DNA of 48,428 nucleotides from Polytrichum commune (GCA_950295325.1 OX485804.1:41418001-41466428); one strand, 5' to 3'. Positions 1-12,318 are shown, counted from the first letter of the stretch. Program-made: numbers and translations. The notes: generated by a model from the sequence alone, not told the origin.

Positions 1-1407
1 TAGTGCTGAACCAAGCCATTGTTGCGTGGTCAACATTGGTGGAGGCAGGTTTCATATATTTTGGGTGAAAACATTAAGAATCGTATCGGCAAAGCACACT
101 AGCCAAAAATGGGGCTTGGAAACTTACCTTTCGGATCGCAGACTCCGCTGTCAGATTGCATCTGACAACAGAATGCCCTTGTAATTACGTTCTGCTGCGA
201 CGGCGATCTCCTCCAATAGGTGTGACACTCCAAGTGCATACCCACACACAACTGGGTCAGTCGTCACGATAAAAACATACTGAAGAATGCTGACCAAGCT
301 AAGGATGCAAGATGCCAATAATGACATAATGACATAATTGCTACACAGTTTGCCCGGAAATCCAGTTATAGAAGTTAAGAAAATGTCACAAAATAGATAA
401 CAACGCCAAACATTCAAGCTACTCTGAGACAAGGGAGGACAGCAGCCACGCGTCCCTCGTCCGCCTCTGAGAGCGTGTGCAATTCAAGTCCCAATCACGG
501 AGACGTTCATTCTGCAATGAGGCACAAGATCAGTCATAGTACTGCAAGTTTTATGATCGGCACACGGCGATGACTTGATCTACTCGACACAATAACTACG
601 ACATGGCATGAACAAGGCTGATCCACGCCGTCATACAATCACCCACACACAGAAACATTGGGGCGGATCCACCACAAATCGCAGAGTGAATGGATCTAAA
701 CAACACATCACGGCTACACAGAACCTGACATGTAGAACGCCAAGCTAGTCAGCAATGGCGCAAATTTCCTCGGGTGAAAGTGCGACGATGCCGTCATGTA
801 GACGGACAATAGAGCTTTGTAACACAGCTCTGGACCCGGGAGCCCAAACCGTCGCAGATATGCACACACAAGGTGAAGGACACATGAACTCTTCACAAAA
901 GAAAGAGATAACCTCGGCAAGTTGCAACGTCGCAGACCCCGCAAAAGGCAGTCCTCGCCAAGATAGCCTCGGTTGTATCATTCACGCTTTGCGGCATGAC
1001 ACAAAGGAACCTCACACAATGCGATCTACAATGGCGCAACGCGTCGTGAACGCCGATGCGTTACGCGGGGTATGTGTCCTCCCCTAAACCAGCAGAATGC
1101 AACACACATCCAGCACCAAGATCGCTGAGTTGCCGTCTACTGCAATACGAGCTTGCCGAAACCTCCAAAAACCATGACAAAGCTGCGTACATGCAAGAGC
1201 AGATGGGTAGAACGAACGGGGATGACAAGAATGGCGGAGTTCAAGCAGGGTGGAGCCTACCTGTGTAGAGCCCGCCGCCGAAAATACACAACCAGACTGC
1301 CCGATTAATTTTGGCCGTTGATGGCTCCCTGCCCGAGGCAATGTGCTGCCCGAGGCAATCTTGACCGTCCATCAGGGGGCGACGATGTGGATGGGAAAAG
1401 TTATTCA
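1..1407. other. No resolved gene; possible minus-strand 5' exon (also 12319-13725)
   Basis: No convincing coding region is visible. On the minus strand there is a consensus splice donor (AAAG followed by GTAAGT) reading down from about base 128 (12446 in copy 2). It could end a leader exon of the minus-strand gene that starts at 11087, but only copy 2 is upstream of that gene. Two direct copies of CTGCCCGAGGCAAT lie at 1329-1342 and 1346-1359, just upstream of the ACGT cluster. Confidence 0.3.
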
Positions 1408-1444
1408 CACGTGTTGAGGATGACGTGTCTCCCACCACGTCATC
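1408..1444 (+). promoter_or_regulatory. Cluster of three ACGT (bZIP-type) motifs, copy 1
   Basis: A palindromic G-box (CACGTG, 1408-1413) is followed by GATGACGTG (1419-1427) and its exact reverse complement CACGTCATC (1436-1444), forming a 9-bp inverted repeat with an 8-bp spacer. The three ACGT cores start at 1409, 1423 and 1437, exactly 14 bp apart. CACGTG and TGACGTG are established plant bZIP binding cores. A pyrimidine-rich stretch typical of plant leaders follows at about 1780-1860, so this is a plausible promoter element of the plus-strand gene downstream. Function is inferred. Confidence 0.55.
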
Positions 1445-4154
1445 GGTGGGGGCTGGAGTTAACCCCATGATTGCCATGGCCATGCTGCCAGGCCGCTGTG
1501 CGTACGTGGGGATTTGATCCAGCCCCCGGGTGATGATGGTTGAAGATCTTCGACACGATTCCCCTTCGCTCGAGGCTGGCAGTTGGCCCACCCTCATCAG
1601 GCACACTTTGTTGCAGACTCTTCCCATTTCGACTTTCCCCCGGAACGGATCTCTTTCGCTTCAATTTCCCGCTGCTTGGCAATTGAATTTCCCTCGAGGT
1701 CCCTCTGAGTCGGTTTGGTTCTGCCTCGACTTGCATACATCCTGTCAATCACCTGCATTCGTTAGGAGTCTCTGTTAGGTGCATCGTCTCCTCGTCTCCG
1801 CGAATCTTTCTTTTCTCTCAGACTCACTACATCGTCTCCTCCTCGCCTTTCTCACATGAGCAGACTCTATCCTCAACATCAGCGTGCATTGCCTCTCGGT
1901 CTTTGTGTGCCTCCGCCTTGCTACCCTACACTGTACAAGGAGTGGAGTGTTGCAGTGATCCATGGTCACTTTCGCACTTGCCTCCCGTTGGCCAATCCAA
2001 TCACCTATCTGTGCGCAGCCTGTGGTTTCCATCTCATGCTGGCATAGGTGTGCAACATGTGCAGTTTTCATACACGCAAGTTTCCCTTCGTTCTTTGTCG
2101 CTCTGACCTGCCTATAGCATGCCGGATGCGGACCCTAAAGCATCGCCATGTTTTTTGCGCCAGGGGTCTTAGTCAAGCAACCTTCTTTTGGTGTTGAACC
2201 CTTCGCACGCCCCGTCGCCTTTGTCTGGGGGCTCGACTATCACTTGTGCGTCAGAGTGCACCAGTTTGTCTGCCTGTGCCACACAACCCCACACTGTGCA
2301 CCCTGATGTGTTTGACCTGTGTTGGGTCGGTGTGCAAACCCAACATGTTGATGCTGCCAAGATCCCCCGCCAATGTTGTTGTTTTGAGCTACCTTTAACA
2401 CGCAGGATGTGGCTGTGCCATTTTCCGTCATCAGTTTTTTCAATTTTGGTCTGCTTTCAGTTTGTTGGTGATTGTTTAGGCAACATTTGATACATATGTC
2501 CATGTTAAAACTAAACCCTGCTCAAGTTGCCTCCTGTGAGTACGGTCTTGTTGTATCCGGTATGTGGCTATTTTGTGAAGACTCTTAGTCAGATCTGTTT
2601 TGAGTGGTGTATTGGCCCAGCATGTTTGCCTATTTCCCCTAGAATCAAATGTGTGGACTATGGTGATGGGCTATTACACCACGGAGAGATCATCTGTTAC
2701 AGTTTTCCTGTCATCGTTCACTTCAAAATGACCATATCGTCATATTTTTCAGTCTTGGTCTGCGGCAAGTTTGTTGGTGAGTGTTTAGGCAGCATTTGAT
2801 ACATATGTCCATATTAATCTTCCTTGCTCAAGTTGCCTCCTGTGAGTATTCTCTTGTTGTTTCCGGTATGTGGGCATTGTTTGATCACTCCCAGACAGAT
2901 ATGTTTTGAGTGGTGTATGGCAAAGTGTGTTACGACTATTTCCTCTATCCTCAAATGTATGTCATATGGGGATTGGCTATTACATCACGCAGAGTTCCCT
3001 CTGTAACAGTTTTCCTGTCATCGTGCATTTTGAAATGACCATATCAATGGTCCCCTCCTGGATGAGGGAACCACTGCGCAATTGTGCCGTCGACTCGCTG
3101 TAGTGTCGAAGTGGTCGTATTCGGGTGAGATGGCAATGGAAAAGTAGTCCGGTGCTAACTATTTTTTGGCATGCTTGTGACCACAATTATTTCTTAATCC
3201 GGGGTGACATTGTTTAGATGCGTGGTTGAGAGATAAACTTATGTGCTGGTATTCTCTATTAAAGACACTATGCTTAGAACAGTATTTTGCCTTTGGCACC
3301 ACTGCAGCGTCTTGAACGTGCACACAGGAATGTTGAAAACAAACCAGAAGAGGCTGTAAGTAATCCGATTTATGTAGCGATACTTTGCTCACCAATAGTT
3401 AGCAATGTCGATGTGGATCCCGTATGGCCATGTCCTGTGACATGTAGTTGTATGCTCCTTGGAACTACACACTCCCTGGGATTTGTCTTCCTTCCAATTC
3501 GTGGTCATTGCTTATGCCGTGTTCAAGTTGGACAACGGCAATAGTGTATTGTGTTTGATGCCGGTTTAAGGGTACACGCTGTGTCGTATATTTCTCCATG
3601 CTTGAGTATTCCGTGTTGCTGGATGTTAGATTCTTCTCTTTTGATTCTCTATGTGACACCCTTTTTAGGACTCTTCACAAAATTTCTCAACTTTTTCTAG
3701 CTTGCAGGCGGTGTACTTTTGCAGATCAGAGATCACTCTCCCATTGGTTCATGATTATGGAGTAGCAGGCCTCTTACATACACATTTCACATCAGCTTAT
3801 CCAAGATCAGCAGGTTCTTTTCACTTTTCCATCATAAACCCATTTCCAGCCTCCATTCAACCTTGATCCGTATATTGATGGTCTGTAGTGTGTAGTGGTC
3901 TCAAATCAACCTCCATTTTTTATTAGGTTTCTCTATGGCAGAATTCAGTGATCGAGGCCATGCCAGTTGCAATGCAAGATATGGCCAGGTATTGATGAAG
4001 TTGGTTGCAATGCCTCCGTGATAGTGCACAGATTCCACTCTGTAACTTTGGGCAGACACAATCTACGACCACAATTACGTGATCGCCCAACACTCAGAAG
4101 TCCTTCGCATAGTAGGGCCCCGATATTTTTCCCAGTTCTATATTGGACAATTAT
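1445..4154 (+). other. Leader and 5' intron region of the plus-strand gene (also 13763-16472)
   Basis: A CT-rich tract at about 1780-1860 suggests a transcribed leader. The rest has no convincing coding sequence and contains a diverged direct repeat (2431-3048). I infer a 5' untranslated region with one or more introns; exact splice sites are not resolved. Confidence 0.35.
2431..3048 (+). repeat. Diverged direct repeat, two units of ~306 bp, copy 1
   Basis: Unit 1 (about 2431-2739) and unit 2 (about 2740-3048) share long blocks at an offset of about 306 bp, for example CAAGTTGCCTCCTGTGAGTA (from 2523 and 2829) and TTTTGAGTGGTGTAT. They differ by scattered substitutions and small indels. Both are noncoding as far as I can see. 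This is an old local tandem duplication inside the leader/intron region. Confidence 0.85.
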
Positions 4155-7100
4155 ATGAATACTATGGCCGACCAATACAGTCAGGGGACCCTCACGGAAT
4201 ATGACGTCGTGAGGAGCACCCAGTTTGTGGACGACTTGTCCCGACCGGTATGTGTTTCTCGCACTCTGCATCCTCAGTTGGCCAACACTAATGCATGGCC
4301 TTGTGGCAACATGGAAAACGTGCCTGTAAGTAATTCTGATTTATGCACATTCACATTGAATTGCACTCTTTTGCAACGTCGTTGAAGTAGTTAGCTGTCA
4401 TTTCCACCACAAATAGGTCTTGCATTGACACTCATGTGTTCCCCCTTTGTATATACAGGTATTTAGAGGTGCATCAGCGCAACCACAGAGGATCGACCAA
4501 TCACAGGTCCGACCCCTCCCCTCCTCACCAGTGCAGTCGCCCTGAGATCATACCGATGTCTCTTTATTGTCCTTCTCCCGTGCATTATGAATTGGATGTA
4601 ATGCAGTTCTCTCCTGGCATTGCCAATGTAACATATTGGATGCCCTGCATATAGTTGTCTAGGTTCCGTGCTCATGGTTGGTATGCCCCAGACGAAGATA
4701 AACTTGCCTACTCACAAATCATTGTATGCAGATATTCAGCATGCCTTATTCAGCGCCCTATCACCAACAACAGAACACAATTCCGTGGCAATCTGTCCAG
4801 CCGGTTTATGGAAGTATGGGTGGTCTACCCCAATCCATGTACAATCCGTATATTGGTACACCAGTTACTCCATCCAATGCATACAACAATCACGTGTCAT
4901 ATCCTGCACAGCCACGAGACACGCAGTTCGATGGGACTACCTCTGGCCGCGCATTGTTGCCGCAGCAGAATCGGCCACAAGGTGCACCATTTGGCTCCCC
5001 ACCCAGTCATGCGGCAGCCGCAGAATACTACACATCAGGACAGGTGCAAAATCCACCACATGAAAGTACGCAACCTCGCACACGGACACAGTGTATGCCT
5101 GTGGAAGCTGCGGAGGGCCAGACAGTTGCTGGACTCCTAACTGGAATGGGACAAGGCAGTTGTGGGCAACAAAGAGAAACCCATACAACCAGAGATACGA
5201 GTGGGGGTCGTGTGGAGTCTAGCAAGGTTTTGGGAGCAGAGAGTGCACGGCCAGCGCCATCAACATTGGGGCGGCAATCTGTTCACACAGTTGCCAGTGC
5301 CCATACATCATCGGAAGGAGGTACCTTGCGCGACCGGCGTCACTCCCTGAAGGAGCCATCTTTGGTGATAAATACAAACAATAGCCCCACATTGTTAAGT
5401 CCAACATCCAGTAAGTCATCCCCACCCTCCACGTTGTCACAGAGAAAGCAACTTAGAGTAGAAGAGAAGTCATATCTAAAAGAAGTGAAAAGATCCATTG
5501 CAGAAGGTAGAGTGCCACAAGTCCGGCTCGAACAAAACCACAATGGTGCCATAGTCAAATACAAAGCGCAATTCTTGAACGCACTCAAACTAGCTGCACT
5601 TGCAATTGTTCCATGCGCCGATATAGACATAAAGAATCCATGCACCATGCAAGAAATCATGAGAGAAGTGAAGCGACAGTTCATAATAGAGAAGCCACTC
5701 CCGGACGGCATGGTAGAGGGGTATCTCCAACGTCTATACAAGAGAAATAGATCATTGTATCATCGTCAATGGCTCCTACACGGTGATAGTAGCAGGCCTG
5801 ATGATTGTTCATCAGCGGCATGGTTGCAATTGGTAGATTACTGGAAGTCATCGGAAGGGAGCAGAGAATGCGAGAGAAACAAGGCAAATGCATCAACAAA
5901 GAAAGGCACGGGAGTACGTTATCATATCCTCTCCTTGTACTATGAAAATTTGTAATGAGGATTCAGCTGTTCCTAGTTCAGGAATTGTGAGGTCCACCGT
6001 TCTTTGGTGGCTGCAAGGATTTGTCTCCCCTCACACCTCCTTGGGGTGTGCAATTCTTGACACCTGTCCTAACTCATCACTTTGTTTGGGTGTATGTAGG
6101 CAAAACGCCATAGTACCTCCAGAGATAGGAGATCCACAACCGAAAGTGAAGGTGGCGCTCGTTGCAGCTCCTATGCGCAGGAGAAAGCACATCCGGTAAT
6201 ATCATGAACCCCTAAATGGCCACTTTATTGTGTTTGCATGAATTTTCCAACACAGGAGTCCCACTGATTGACGGCAGGAGTTCAGGAAGTATAACACTTG
6301 TATTTTCCCCCTAAACCAGACTGCACACGTAGAATCTCTAACCCATGGGTGTGCTGCCCATGTTATGAACCTGCAGAAAGAAAATCCCTTACGGGGTACG
6401 GGACTGCCGCGTCTATCGCACACATCGTCGTCATCGAAAATTTCTTCTTCGGACGGTCTTGTGGAGCGACCGCCCATGCTCGACATTAGCAACAAACTCC
6501 ATGCATTGGTAGATGAGTTTGTATCTAATTTGTCGTCAGAATGTGACTCTCTAGCTAACATTGTCTGTGTTGAAGCCCATAAGTATGTCGCACACGACAG
6601 TGCATTAACTCAGACACAGACTCAGAGGCCGAGCAATCGCACGACGTCAGAGGTGTTGAAGGGGTTGACCAGGCCCTCCACCACTCCCTTAACCACATTG
6701 CAGAATAGAGAAGGCAAGTCACATGTGCAACCGGGCAAACCAAACTTCCAGGCAGGCAACAAAGGAAATAGAGAGGAGGACAGTGACTTGCGATACATGA
6801 AGAACACGAAGGCGAAAAGTGCAGCTCCGCAGGAGTTGGACGACACAGTTCCCTTTAGAGTTCTGGAAGTGGATATTGAGGTCCAGACGGCGAAGGATGT
6901 CCCACATCGTGGCGGCCGCACAAATCACACGGCGGCGAGAGGGAGACCCAACCAACCTGTTGAGCTATTGTCATCCGACTCAACTTCGGATGAAAGCCCT
7001 CGTGCACGCGCCAAACAATCTGTGAGAAAGCCAGTCACCCAATTTGCCACAAAGGGAAGAGACTCAACCTCTCAAAGGAGCTCAAGAAGGAAGGAGACTA

Positions 7101-8246
7101 GGAGCCCCTCCTGGTCTCCAGAGAGTTCACATTTGATGAACTATTCATATGAGGAGGATACGGCAGGACTTGGTGGGACAAGTCCTCATGGTGAAACGAC
7201 GTTCCCAAAGTTGAGGTGGCCTGCGGACTTAGGCGATGGCTACCTTGATGGAGGTTCTGGTCAGAAAAGTGACGACAATGATGTACATAGCAAAACAATG
7301 AACGGGCCCAAACATGAAAGGTTAAAATCCGATGTGGACATCAGCCTGGAAGAGGGTGATGAATCTAATGGAGAAGATACTGGACGCGATGCAATCCAAA
7401 CAGAATCAGATGGCGAAGAGCTGCCTGTGCTACCCAAGGTTCCAGTGAAGCGGAAGGTGGCGAATCCACCCAAAGTCTCCGAGAGAAGGACCCAAAGAGG
7501 CAATGCAAAAAGTACAAGTCCCTCGACAAAGAGACAGAGAACTCCGCAGATGGATGCATCTGTCATCACTCAACTTTCATTTGCCAGGCGGCCTCCCAAT
7601 AGTGTGAGTGTTCCACCTTCTGGTTGTGACTGTAATGCATAATAGAATTGTCGTCTTCAAAGTTGGCTGAAGTTGACCCTGTAATTAAACGAATGGCAGT
7701 GACTTGATATAATTGTGGGTATCGATATTTGTGTCGCAGAGTCCAATCAGAGTCAGAGTAAAGGTTTGGGTTTTGCATCCAAAGTTCGACGGGAAGGTTG
7801 TGGCGGAGGCCTACGCCGGAATCAACCACAAGTCTAGGTGCCTAAACGACGAGCAGGATTTATGCAAGAAAGGAGAACAAATGATTAGTGTAATAAGAGT
7901 GTTCTACAAAGACACTCCGGTGATGTTCAAGAAGGAAGGGCGCTACCCAAAGCACATCGCCTTCCTGGACCAAGCAGAGGGACTGCCCAACAGTCCCATA
8001 TTGTGGGGCGTATGCTACATAATGCAGATTCCGACTATGGAAGAAATAACTCGGTTGATGGGTAAGCTCACCTCAGCTGTTTGTGGCAGGGCATCCTCCA
8101 ATGCGGTTGGAGAGGGGCCGAAAGGGAAGAGAACGAACTCACCATCCACCACGACAGAATCTTTGGAAGCTGCCAAGCCGCGGGATTCTTCGCAATTGAG
8201 GAAGAAGACCGAGCAGAACAGACCCCCCAACAAGAAGGGTACCTAA
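4155..8246 (+). CDS. En/Spm (CACTA)-type accessory transposase-like protein, multi-exon, copy 1
   Basis: Exon model: 4155-4325, a tentative short exon from 4459, then 4732-5913, 6100-6195, 6278-7603 and 7740-8246. The last four are bounded by clean GT-AG sites and every junction is phase 0, giving roughly 1,100 residues. The start at 4155 (or ATG 4164) follows an in-frame TAG at 4113; extra 5' exons are possible. The N-terminus is Q/P/S-rich. Residues encoded by about 5455-5913 end in a W..L..YW.S.E...E.NK.N pattern, which I recognise from plant Ptta/En/Spm transposase-family proteins. A long S/R/K-rich and acidic middle follows. The last exon begins with a beta-rich 'VWVLHPKFDGKVVAEA' segment like the C-terminal Tnp1/En/Spm module. 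It probably binds DNA in the nucleus. It is transposon-derived by inference; a domesticated host gene is possible. Confidence 0.5.
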
Positions 8247-8995
8247 ATGCCAAACAAAGTGAATGGTAAGAGGAAGGTCCCACCCAATGTCAATTGCAAT
8301 GTTTGAGTCTTGTAAGTAGTGTTATTTGCAGTAACAGACCCTCACGCGAAGCACAAGGAGTTGACGGATTTGTCGCCGACAAATTGTAGTGGAACTGATC
8401 CAATTCAGCCCTGTATTTGTTGACCCTCAACCCCAATATGCATAATAATTTCGGTTGTGCAGCTGTGCCCCCTATGTGTAGTAGGAGGTGGAGATTTATT
8501 AATTAAGGTGCAGGAAAGCTGTGCGGCCAAATTCAGCATATAAATGTCAACAACACGTGATATGTTTACAGGCGACGAGTTCCCCCCCCCCCCTCCCCCC
8601 CAGGCATGGATTTTGTTTATTGATAATGTCACTTTTATTACATCACATATTTTATGTTGGATGATCCCTTGAATGAGTTCATGAGGACACTTGTTTGGAT
8701 ATGAAATGTTGTTACTTGCAAGGTTTAGCCTCACGCCAGCCATGCACGGTATTTGTGAGAACACCCAGAACTTTGAAGAATAGTATGTAGTGCAGGTGCA
8801 GACTATTGTTTATCAACGCATTGTAATTGAGGTGTGCCGCACAGTAAGCTGCTCGGCATTCCTTGGACACACATGCAAGCTGATATGAATGTGTTGAAAG
8901 GACAGGTTGTATTTCACACCTACTCGCAGCGACATATTTAGAGGCATGACTCCGAATTTGTCCGGGAATTTTAACGTCCAGGTGGTTTCTTGCAG
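8247..8995 (+). other. Downstream region without a resolved gene (also 20565-21313)
   Basis: No convincing coding frame. It contains the C-rich tract (about 8582-8602) where the two duplicates differ. A donor-like TTGTAAGTAG at about 8308 and an acceptor-like TTTGCAG soon after could mark a small 3' UTR intron, but the interval is short and I do not rely on it. Confidence 0.3.
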
Positions 8996-9262
8996 TACGG
9001 GGACGGTGTCGCAATCTGTTTATGAGTCGGTTACCTGGAATTCGTGCGGGATGCAGACATTGATGACTGCCCACAGCGAAATTGGACTGCCCTCTGGAGA
9101 AGAGCCCCAGCATATGGAGCACAGCAACCCGGTGGAACACATAATGGAAATTGTGGAATCTTGATTGACAAAGTTGGTGGGAGCGATTGGAATGAGCCTA
9201 CATTTGGTCACCGTGGAAGGAGACCATCGGACGACGCTGTAACTAGGAGATATGTATTTTAG
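8996..9262 (+). pseudogene. C48/Ulp1-like cysteine peptidase C-terminal remnant, copy 1
   Basis: After an acceptor-like TTTCTTGCAG the frame reads YGDGVAICL, then an in-frame TGA at 9023-9025. It continues VGYLEFVRDADIDDC and ends at a stop at 9260-9262. Near the end is QQPGGTHNGNCGILI, which resembles the Gln and nucleophile-Cys block (Q..NG.DCG) of Ulp1/SENP-type peptidases, although the usual Asp before Cys-Gly is Asn. I see no exon carrying the catalytic His. Such peptidase domains are known companions of plant En/Spm and Mutator-like elements. The stop suggests a decayed exon, unless splicing skips it. Confidence 0.35.
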
Positions 9263-9965
9263 TATGGACATATGTAGGAATTTCCGAGTTCCATGAACTG
9301 CATAATTAGATGATGTCAATGCCACAGTTTACATATGGACATGTTTTTGTAGGATGAAGCAAGAAGTTTGCCTTGGTCTTATGTGGAGTGATATGTGGCT
9401 CTGATACTCACAAATGACCACAAAATTGTAGACTTGATGGCAAGGAGGACATATATGATTTCAAAACATTCTGGCGTTGAATTGGCAATTTTGAATGATA
9501 CCCAATTTATGTGGCGAGAGTTCCTTGCTCGTCCTCCATTATATGTGTTGGTTTTCGTGGAAAGCAACGTATATGCTGCATTTTTTTCACTTTACAATGG
9601 TGTAGTTACTGGCATAATGCCCTGCATTCTAATGAGCTAAGAATTGTTGTTATCGGAGTGTTGCATACATCTTGTACGCTCCGAGTATGAAGCAATCCAT
9701 GGGCATGCATGAAATGTCTGTGAACATTGGATTGATACAATATTATGTACAGCATTAAGTGCATTGATCCATTGCCGTATGCATGGGTTTCTCGTTTTTA
9801 GTCTGCAACTTCATTTTGAGCAGGTTCCATGTGATGTGTCGGTGTCAGAATCACATTTCACACGACACATAGGCAGTAAAACCAACTTTGTACACATCCA
9901 AACTCAATTTGCTGAGGTTCCGTTGCCCTTCATTCTACTGAAAGACTAGCCACTCAAAGGTGTTC
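9263..9965. other. No gene resolved (also 21581-22283)
   Basis: AT-rich sequence with only short chance open frames. In copy 1 it is cut by the assembly gap; in copy 2 it continues into 22284 onward. Confidence 0.3.
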
Positions 9966-10165
9966 NNNNNNNNNNNNNNNNNNNNNNNNNNNNNNNNNNN
10001 NNNNNNNNNNNNNNNNNNNNNNNNNNNNNNNNNNNNNNNNNNNNNNNNNNNNNNNNNNNNNNNNNNNNNNNNNNNNNNNNNNNNNNNNNNNNNNNNNNNN
10101 NNNNNNNNNNNNNNNNNNNNNNNNNNNNNNNNNNNNNNNNNNNNNNNNNNNNNNNNNNNNNNNNN
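9966..10165. other. Assembly gap of 200 N
   Basis: Exactly 200 undetermined bases, probably a fixed-size scaffold gap. It truncates the minus-strand gene that ends at 10166 and coincides with the end of duplicate copy 1. Confidence 0.99.
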
Positions 10166-11087
10166 GGGATTCGAACCCATTCGGTCCTCGGGAATTTGAC
10201 CCAGCAGCTCTTCCAGGTCCTCCTCATCACTCTGTTCGTCGTCCGATGCATCCCCTGGCTCCCTCCTGGAGGAATCACTAGAGTTCTCCTCCGCGTCCCC
10301 ATCTTCGGCCCCTAAATTGGCCGAACCCTCCTCTCCGCTGGAGCCTCCATCGACATTGCTTGTTCCATGTTGACGTGGGCATTGGCTGTGATCGTTACTG
10401 CAATTGGACTGCAGGGACCTTGTTTGAAACTCAGCAATGTATTCACCTTCTGACCGCACATTAATGTTGCTCACAATATCCGCATCTCCGAGTCCATCCT
10501 GCCGGTGCTGCATTGGGGACCCCTCTGCAACGGCAGCTTCGGGGCAGGCGGCCACAGCCGCACGCATGTGTATGTTGTCCGCAAACGTGAAAGCATTCCT
10601 CACCATCATCCCAATTCCAACGCCGTCGTCGAGAGCTATCTCAGCTATTGGCTCATTCAGGCCGAGAAATGCTCGAGCGTGTGAGCCAATGTGCTGATCC
10701 CACTCCTCGTCAGATGAGTCATAGTCGTCACCCTAAATGTCAACATACACCAATATTAAAACACACATCGACAACAAAATGGTCACGTCAATAATAAAGT
10801 TTAAGTATTTCATGACCACTCCCTCAACTATGGTCGATGTGCGTAATTACCTGTGTACTACCTCTCAAGGCACCATGTCGGCCCCGATGCCTGAGGTGCC
10901 TTGCAACTGTGCTGGTCTTGTAGGGTCGTCTCCGCCCCCCACAAAGATTGCAAGGGCACCTGTACCTAGACAATGCATTCCTGTCAGCACGATCCTCGTC
11001 TCGCTGCTGCAACTTCAAATCCCTTGCCTTGATGCGGAGTGGATGGTCTAGTGGAAGCCGAGCTACTGGTTCACCCTCCATGCTCAT
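10166..11087 (-). CDS. CACTA transposase N-terminal (transposase-associated) region, truncated by gap
   Basis: Minus strand, 5' end at ATG 11087. Exon 1 is 11087-10851, a GT-AG phase-0 intron is 10850-10733, and exon 2 runs from 10732 into the N gap at 10165. Exon 1 carries RYRCPCNLCGGRRR followed by VARHLRHRG. This CPC..C...HL pattern is characteristic of the small zinc-finger-like domain at the start of plant CACTA (TnpD-like) transposases. Exon 2 is strongly acidic and Ser-rich (SSDEEWDQ, then a D/E-rich tract before the gap). An acceptor-like ATGATGCAG just upstream of the ATG suggests a spliced 5' leader. The catalytic part is not in the window. The frame is intact as far as it goes. Confidence 0.5.
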
Positions 11088-12318
11088 GCCTCAATCTGCA
11101 TCATGTTTTAGCACCATGTTATTCTTTAATGAACCCAGTCTTGCATAACAGAAGAACGTCCCAGCTACGGCAGGCGACACATAACTTTGGGCAGTCCAAC
11201 ATTCATAGTCTTGTAGACTTATTGCACCATTACAATATGAGATCAATGTGAAGCAACTCACCTCGCACCTTGGCTAATTTGCTATCAACCACCTTAAAAG
11301 GGTGCAAATCATTCACTGAAGGGGACACCGATATTGCTAGTCATACACACGGTTTTCATCCACATCAACTCACGCCGGGGCACCAAGTAAAAATGGCGCT
11401 AAACCACTCCAGCATCCACACTACTGTCTTGTTAGCTGTGTCGTTGACCATATACACAAGTTATTCACTCAGGCAATGGACCTTAGATATACTGCCAGCA
11501 ACAGACACTCCGAAGAATCATTAGGGCAAGTAGTGTTGTCAATGTCTGCCTGCAACAGGGGTTTCATGTAAGCATCCATACTTACATGGTCCTCGCAGAT
11601 CTTCTGGTACACGCAATCTTACCTCAACGGTTCCCCTGAGGACTCGATCGTCAGCCGGTGAAGCCCGGTTCCCTGCATCCTCCGCAGATAAAGACCCCAT
11701 GCCTTCTACATACTGCTACTTGACACAAATACGAATCAGTACCTCCCATGAAAGTGAGGTGATCTTCACAGAATATGGGGACATTGCTTGACATAATTCA
11801 GGAGGTAAGATGGAAAGCCCATCAAAGTCCTATTCATGTTGTTGCGCGCATTACGAAGGCACTTTATATGATCATGGTGCTCAATCAGTGGCTGCCATTC
11901 TCGACACAACCTGTTCTCCCATACCCAACATCATCACCAGACTGGGTGAACCCTCTAACTTTTCGTACATTTCTCAGCTGAGTTGAGAATGACACACATT
12001 CTGACACACATCATACGCTCTTACACAGTGAACTAAGAATACGTTGTATGTTTAAACCATTAGACTTCTAACAATCCTCCAGGTTGAAGATGGTGTAGCC
12101 ATTCTGGCAGGCAACTCAACCGCAAACATCTACATCCTTGCAGCATGACAACCATGATAACTATATATTACTGAATCTGCCCATCTGTAACTGATGTTAC
12201 ACTCCGACTCTGCATTGCCGAAACAAGTCTGGCTACAGATCGAACTGCATAGGCAGTGTGTGGCATAACGGAACACGCAGGCACGACAATGTTGAAGAGG
12301 ACCCAGTGGGTCAATCCA
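11088..12318. other. Unique spacer upstream of the minus-strand gene
   Basis: No convincing coding frame on either strand. It probably contains the leader and/or 5' intron of the minus-strand gene starting at 11087. No repeats recognised. Confidence 0.3.

Larger units (their letters stand above)
1..9965. repeat. Copy 1 of a ~10-kb near-identical duplication
   Basis: Bases 1-9965 reappear at 12319-22283 at a constant offset of 12318 with no indels that I can find. The only differences I see are four substitutions in one C-rich tract: 8588, 8599, 8603 and 8604 against 20906, 20917, 20921 and 20922. Copy 1 begins at the first base of the window and ends exactly where the run of N begins, which is what a separate contig joined by scaffolding would look like. 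The contents (gene, promoter motifs, decayed exon) are described under each copy. A genuine recent tandem duplication cannot be excluded from sequence alone. Confidence 0.97.

Noticed and set aside
151-432. Hydrophobic 93-residue minus-strand frame (also 12469-12750)
   Set aside because: No recognised family, no supporting splice structure in that frame, and it ends before the nearby consensus donor, which suits another frame.
4143-4154. Upstream extension of the En/Spm-like protein starting at TTG 4143
   Set aside because: Plant-type translation starts at ATG; the in-frame ATGs at 4155 and 4164 are preferred.
8582-8602. C-rich tract as an i-motif/G-quadruplex regulatory element
   Set aside because: The two copies disagree on its sequence and copy 1 probably contains base-calling errors, so the exact tract cannot be trusted.
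10166-10185. tRNA T-arm-like sequence (complement of GGGTTCGAATCCC) next to the gap
   Set aside because: The stretch lies inside an open acidic reading frame on the minus strand, and no anticodon or D-arm sequence follows; the match is coincidental.
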